Origin: Kutzneria chonburiensis
Lineage (GTDB): Bacteria; Actinomycetota; Actinomycetes; Mycobacteriales; Pseudonocardiaceae
Reading direction: 5' to 3'
DNA: 64,000 nt
Assembly (NCBI RefSeq): GCF_028622115.1
Contig: NZ_CP097263.1
Coordinates: 7,688,001 to 7,752,000, forward strand
In this document: in pieces, positions 61,137 to 64,000 of the stretch
Layout: each line of letters begins with the position of its first letter
How positions within the stretch are numbered: position 1 is the first letter of the stretch
Program-made: the position numbers and the translations under genes
Notes under the pieces: generated by a model
What the model saw: the letters and a program-made list of their open reading frames with translations, nothing else
What the model was told of the DNA's origin: nothing
Databases searched by the model: none

Positions 61137-62852
61137 TCAGCAGGGGCCGGTGTTGCAGGGGCGGCGGCTGAGGGCGTCGAACAGGACGCCGCGGAACGAG
61201 GCGGCGTCGGCGGCCGGGTAGGCCTTGCCGCCGGTCGCGGCGGCGATCGCGTTCAGGGCGTTCATGTCGGCGTCCGGCCCGAGCCCGATGCCGATGATCT
61301 GCACCGGCTTGGTCGGATCGGTCTGCGCCCGCAACATCTGCAGCAGGCCGTTGAGGTCCAGCCCGCCGTTCTTCTCGTTCTTCCCGTCGGTGATCAGCAC
61401 GACCGCGTTGACCTTGGTCGGGTCGAAGTCGTCCTTCAGCGTCTCGTACGCGGCGAAGGCCGTGTCGTACAGCGCCGTGCCGCCGCGCACCCGGGCCGGC
61501 AGCCCCGTCGCCGCCTGCTGCAACGCGAAACGCTGGTTGACGCCGTTGACCTTGCCGCCGAGCGGCCCGAGCGGCACCAGTTCCTTCCAGTCGTTGGGCG
61601 GCCCCTGCTGCTGCGAAAACGCCCACAGCCCCACATAAGTGCTGTCCGGCATCAACGCCATCGCGGCCAGCGCCCCGTCCCGGGCCACCTCGATCCGGTT
61701 CTGTCCACCGGGCATAGGCGAGGTCATGGACCCGGACACGTCGATCACGGCCAGCGTCCGCCCGTCCAGATGCACCACGTTCCACGCCCGCAGCACGGTC
61801 CCGACCTGCGCGGCCGACGGCGCCGGCAGCAGCGGCGGGGTCGCGGCCTGCACGCCGTCCTTGCCGCCCCACGAGGTCGACGCGGTGCCCTTGGAGTCAC
61901 GGAAGCCGGCGGCGCTGAAGATGCCGGCCGACCGCGCCGACCGCAGCTCCTGCTCGAACGCGGCCGCGGCCTGGTCGGTGCCGTTGACCTCGCCCCGCGT
62001 GTTCACCCGGACGACCGGGTAGTCGAACAGCACGGTGCCCTCGGCGGGATAGATCGCCACGGCCTTGGCCGGCGCGGCCGTCGTCACGTTGTACGACACG
62101 ACCGACTGCTCGGTGGTGGTGAACAGCAGCGCGTTGGCCGGGTCCTTGCGGATGTTGTCGAAACCGTTGGACACCGAGTTCAGCGTGGTGCCGCGCAACC
62201 GCAGCAGCACCGCGATCAGCTCCTGCGGCGGCAGCCCGTTGGACTGCACCGGCAGCAGGCCCTGCGCCAGGCCCAACGTGGCCACGCCCTCGGTGTTGGT
62301 CAGCGGGTCGGTGATCGCGATCGGAGTCTGCCCGGTGACCAGCCGCTGCCAGCTCACCGGCGACTTGGGCCAGCCCAGCTTGTCGGCCTGCGCCGTGCTG
62401 GCCGCCACCACCAGCGGCGACGAGGCCAGCGACGGGTGCTCGGTCAGCTTGGGGCTGTTGACCGGGTCCTTGTTGTCCAGGCCCTGCGCGGTCGACACCC
62501 ACAGCGACGAGTCCGGGATCCACAGCGCCGGCGGGTCGATGGGTCTTGTCGGCAGCGACTGCACGACGTCGGCCGAGCCCTCGCTGACCACGGACACCTT
62601 CACGCACTGCCCGTTGACCGACGTCTGGTCGTGTTCGAAGGCGTCGGCCACCGACTGCACCGCGGTGGCCGCGCTCGGCGTCACCGCCACCCGCAGCGGC
62701 ACCTGGCCGGCGCACCGCACCGAGTTGGCGGTGTTGGCCACCACAACCCCGCCCACCGCCAGCACGGCGACCACAATGGGCAGGAAGAAGTGCCACTTTC
62801 GACCCCGATCCGGCCGGGAGGGCGGCCGGTGGGCTCCGGTAGGAGTAGACAT
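61137..62852 (-). CDS. Membrane-anchored substrate-binding and von Willebrand A domain protein
   Basis: Protein of 571 residues. An N-terminal helix (WHFFLPIVVAVLAVGGVVVANTA) anchors it, with the body outside. About residues 50-330 resemble a bacterial extracellular solute-binding domain (VPLRVAVTPSAATAVQSVADAF). The C-terminal VWA domain has the MIDAS motif DVSGS (Asp371, Ser373, Ser375), GTALYDT and VLITDGKNEKNGG. Two Cys close to the C-terminus (RRPCNTGPC) may form a loop. The start at 62852 has AGGAGG 13 bases upstream. Similar SBP-VWA proteins are common in actinobacteria; function unknown. Confidence 0.85.
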   Translation of the reverse strand: MSTPTGAHRPPSRPDRGRKWHFFLPIVVAVLAVGGVVVANTANSVRCAGQVPLRVAVTPSAATAVQSVADAFEHDQTSVNGQCVKVSVVSEGSADVVQSLPTRPIDPPALWIPDSSLWVSTAQGLDNKDPVNSPKLTEHPSLASSPLVVAASTAQADKLGWPKSPVSWQRLVTGQTPIAITDPLTNTEGVATLGLAQGLLPVQSNGLPPQELIAVLLRLRGTTLNSVSNGFDNIRKDPANALLFTTTEQSVVSYNVTTAAPAKAVAIYPAEGTVLFDYPVVRVNTRGEVNGTDQAAAAFEQELRSARSAGIFSAAGFRDSKGTASTSWGGKDGVQAATPPLLPAPSAAQVGTVLRAWNVVHLDGRTLAVIDVSGSMTSPMPGGQNRIEVARDGALAAMALMPDSTYVGLWAFSQQQGPPNDWKELVPLGPLGGKVNGVNQRFALQQAATGLPARVRGGTALYDTAFAAYETLKDDFDPTKVNAVVLITDGKNEKNGGLDLNGLLQMLRAQTDPTKPVQIIGIGLGPDADMNALNAIAAATGGKAYPAADAASFRGVLFDALSRRPCNTGPC

Positions 62853-63347
62853 TGTGGTGCGCGAACCTCCTGGTCGGCGTCCCAGCGGGCGCGGGCTTTC
62901 TGCTCGGATCGTCGACATGGCGGCCCCGACTCGTAACAGTCGAGGGCCCGGTCCGGACGGATTGAGCCGGATGGCGCAACTTTCGGGCCCGAACGGCTCA
63001 GCCTGGTGATGGCATTGGCACCCGGGCGCCCTCCTTCTTCCGGTGCAGAGCAGTGCACGGAGGTACGTGGCCGCCCTCGCCCCGGTTCAACCCGAACGGC
63101 CCCGGCGTGTCGCCGGTCATGTCGGGGAACCGTGCCCCAGCTCCGAGCGTTGGGACCGTCGTGAGGTCGCCGCCGGCCGAGCGCCGAACTTCCGGCCGTG
63201 GTCCGACGGCGGCGGGCGGTAAGCTAGCTGGACGGGGCTGTCCCGCCGAGCGCGGTGACATCGCCGCTCGACGTGTTGAGCAGTGTCGTGAGGCAGGGCT
63301 TGACGTAAACGCAGGGAGGGTCGAGGCCGCGTGACGGCCGTAGGTGC
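62853..63347. other. Divergent control region between the VWA gene and ftsH
   Basis: No gene in about 495 bases. TAAGCT near 63221 and TTGACG at 63300-63305 are promoter-like on the plus strand. GGGAGGG at 63313-63320 is too far from the ftsH ATG to serve it. Open frames here are shadows without ribosome sites. Confidence 0.45.
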
Positions 63348-64000
63348 ATGGACCGCAAGCGCGTTCTCCGCAACCCGCTGATCTGGATCGTGGCGGCGGT
63401 TGCTGTCTATCTGGCCATCAACTTGCTGGCCGATGACACCCGTGGCTACACCCAGGTTCAGACCTCGGATGCAATTAGCCAGGTGCAGAAGGGCAATGTC
63501 AAGGCGGCCCGCCTCGACGACAAGGAGCAGCAGCTCCGACTCGACCTGAACACGCCGTTCAACGGGCACACCCAGATCATCACGTCGATTCCGGCCAACG
63601 GGTCGGAGGACGCGATCTTCCGGATGCTCCAGGACCCGGCCAACAAGGTCGGCTCCTACGACGTGCACGTGACCAGCGAGTCGCCCTTCCTCCAGATGCT
63701 GATCATCCTGGTGCCCATCGGCCTGCTGCTGCTGGCACTGATGTGGATGATGAACAACGTCCAGGGCGGCGGCAACCGGGTGCTGAACTTCGGCAAGTCC
63801 CGGGCCAAACAGCTGTCCAAGGACATGCCCAAGACGACCTTCGGCGACGTCGCCGGGGCGGACGAGGCGGTCGAGGAGCTCCACGAGATCAAGGACTTCC
63901 TCCAGAACCCCGGCCGCTACCAGGCCCTCGGCGCCAAGATCCCCAAGGGCGTGCTGCTCTACGGTCCGCCGGGAACCGGCAAGACCCTGCTGGCCAGGGC
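63348..64000 (+). CDS. ftsH: ATP-dependent zinc metalloprotease FtsH (5' part)
   Basis: N-terminal 217 residues of the membrane AAA+ protease, cut by the window end. Helix 1 is [20 protein letters not shown], then the small periplasmic domain (about 30-110), and helix 2 is [19 protein letters not shown]. The AAA entry [19 protein letters not shown] and the Walker A GPPGTGKT at about residues 206-213 are visible. The ATG at 63348 fits the conserved start. The tilS-hpt-ftsH order supports the call. Confidence 0.95.
   Translation, partial: MDRKRVLRNPLIWIVAAVAVYLAINLLADDTRGYTQVQTSDAISQVQKGNVKAARLDDKEQQLRLDLNTPFNGHTQIITSIPANGSEDAIFRMLQDPANKVGSYDVHVTSESPFLQMLIILVPIGLLLLALMWMMNNVQGGGNRVLNFGKSRAKQLSKDMPKTTFGDVAGADEAVEELHEIKDFLQNPGRYQALGAKIPKGVLLYGPPGTGKTLLAR

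Overview
This is a high-GC actinobacterial chromosome segment, most likely from the Pseudonocardiaceae. That placement rests on codon bias, GTG/TTG starts, many 4-base start/stop overlaps, and a gene order that follows the Mycobacterium tuberculosis Rv3674c-Rv3610c region: nth, tlpA, Nudix, marP, ephE-like, holin-family, acs, Rv3662c-like, HAD phosphatase, ssd/tad locus, helicase, topA, holB, ppa, dacB, zincin, tilS, hpt, ftsH. Blocks of lineage-specific genes interrupt this backbone.

Layout. 34-4544: nth-tlpA-Nudix-marP operon converging on an EphE-like hydrolase/holin-family pair. 4665-6243: ECF sigma factor and CU044_5270-type partner. 6283-9091: acs with a DasR-type operator, and an Rv3662c-like gene. 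9240-11021: an EACC1 plus membrane-tethered caspase pair. 10981-17462: peptidoglycan/MurNAc recycling (murQ, murR, amiE-like, namZ, nagZ). 17953-23975: HAD phosphatase, 6C small RNA, and the ssd-tad pilus operon. 24235-28138: a primase-polymerase-like gene, a repeat-rich gap and an MrfA/Rv3649-type helicase. 28139-36385: H+-pyrophosphatase, topA, an MFS transporter and holB. 36363-38753: a methyltransferase/MarR divergent pair and a DNA glycosylase-like protein. 38763-44076: uronate catabolism (IclR, kduD, kduI, LctP-type permease, GH88). 44078-45673: a secreted anchored protein. 45871-49862: tRNA-Thr(CGT) followed by an AT-richer accessory stretch with an orphan membrane protein and a DUF574-type methyltransferase. 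49863-54283: cysteine peptidase, VC0807-like protein, thioesterase and a MarR-MFS fusion. 54337-64000: ppa, an unusual PBP4, zincin, tilS, hpt, a VWA lipoprotein-like protein and the start of ftsH.

How the genes work together. The marP block is tied to acid/redox stress. The nagZ-namZ-amiE set is exported and would release MurNAc from wall fragments; cytoplasmic MurQ (under MurR) would use MurNAc-6P, and no MurNAc transporter lies in the window. GH88, KduI and KduD form a path from unsaturated uronide oligosaccharides to 2-keto-3-deoxygluconate. The most system-like novelty is the EACC1-caspase pair, a predicted conflict module with no characterised mechanism known to me.

Caveats. Three otherwise intact genes (helicase, hppA, GH88) carry single frameshifts at homopolymers, and the EphE-like gene has GTA where GTG is expected. 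Base-call error and real mutation cannot be told apart from this sequence. All family calls come from reading motifs and comparing with remembered family features; no searches were run.
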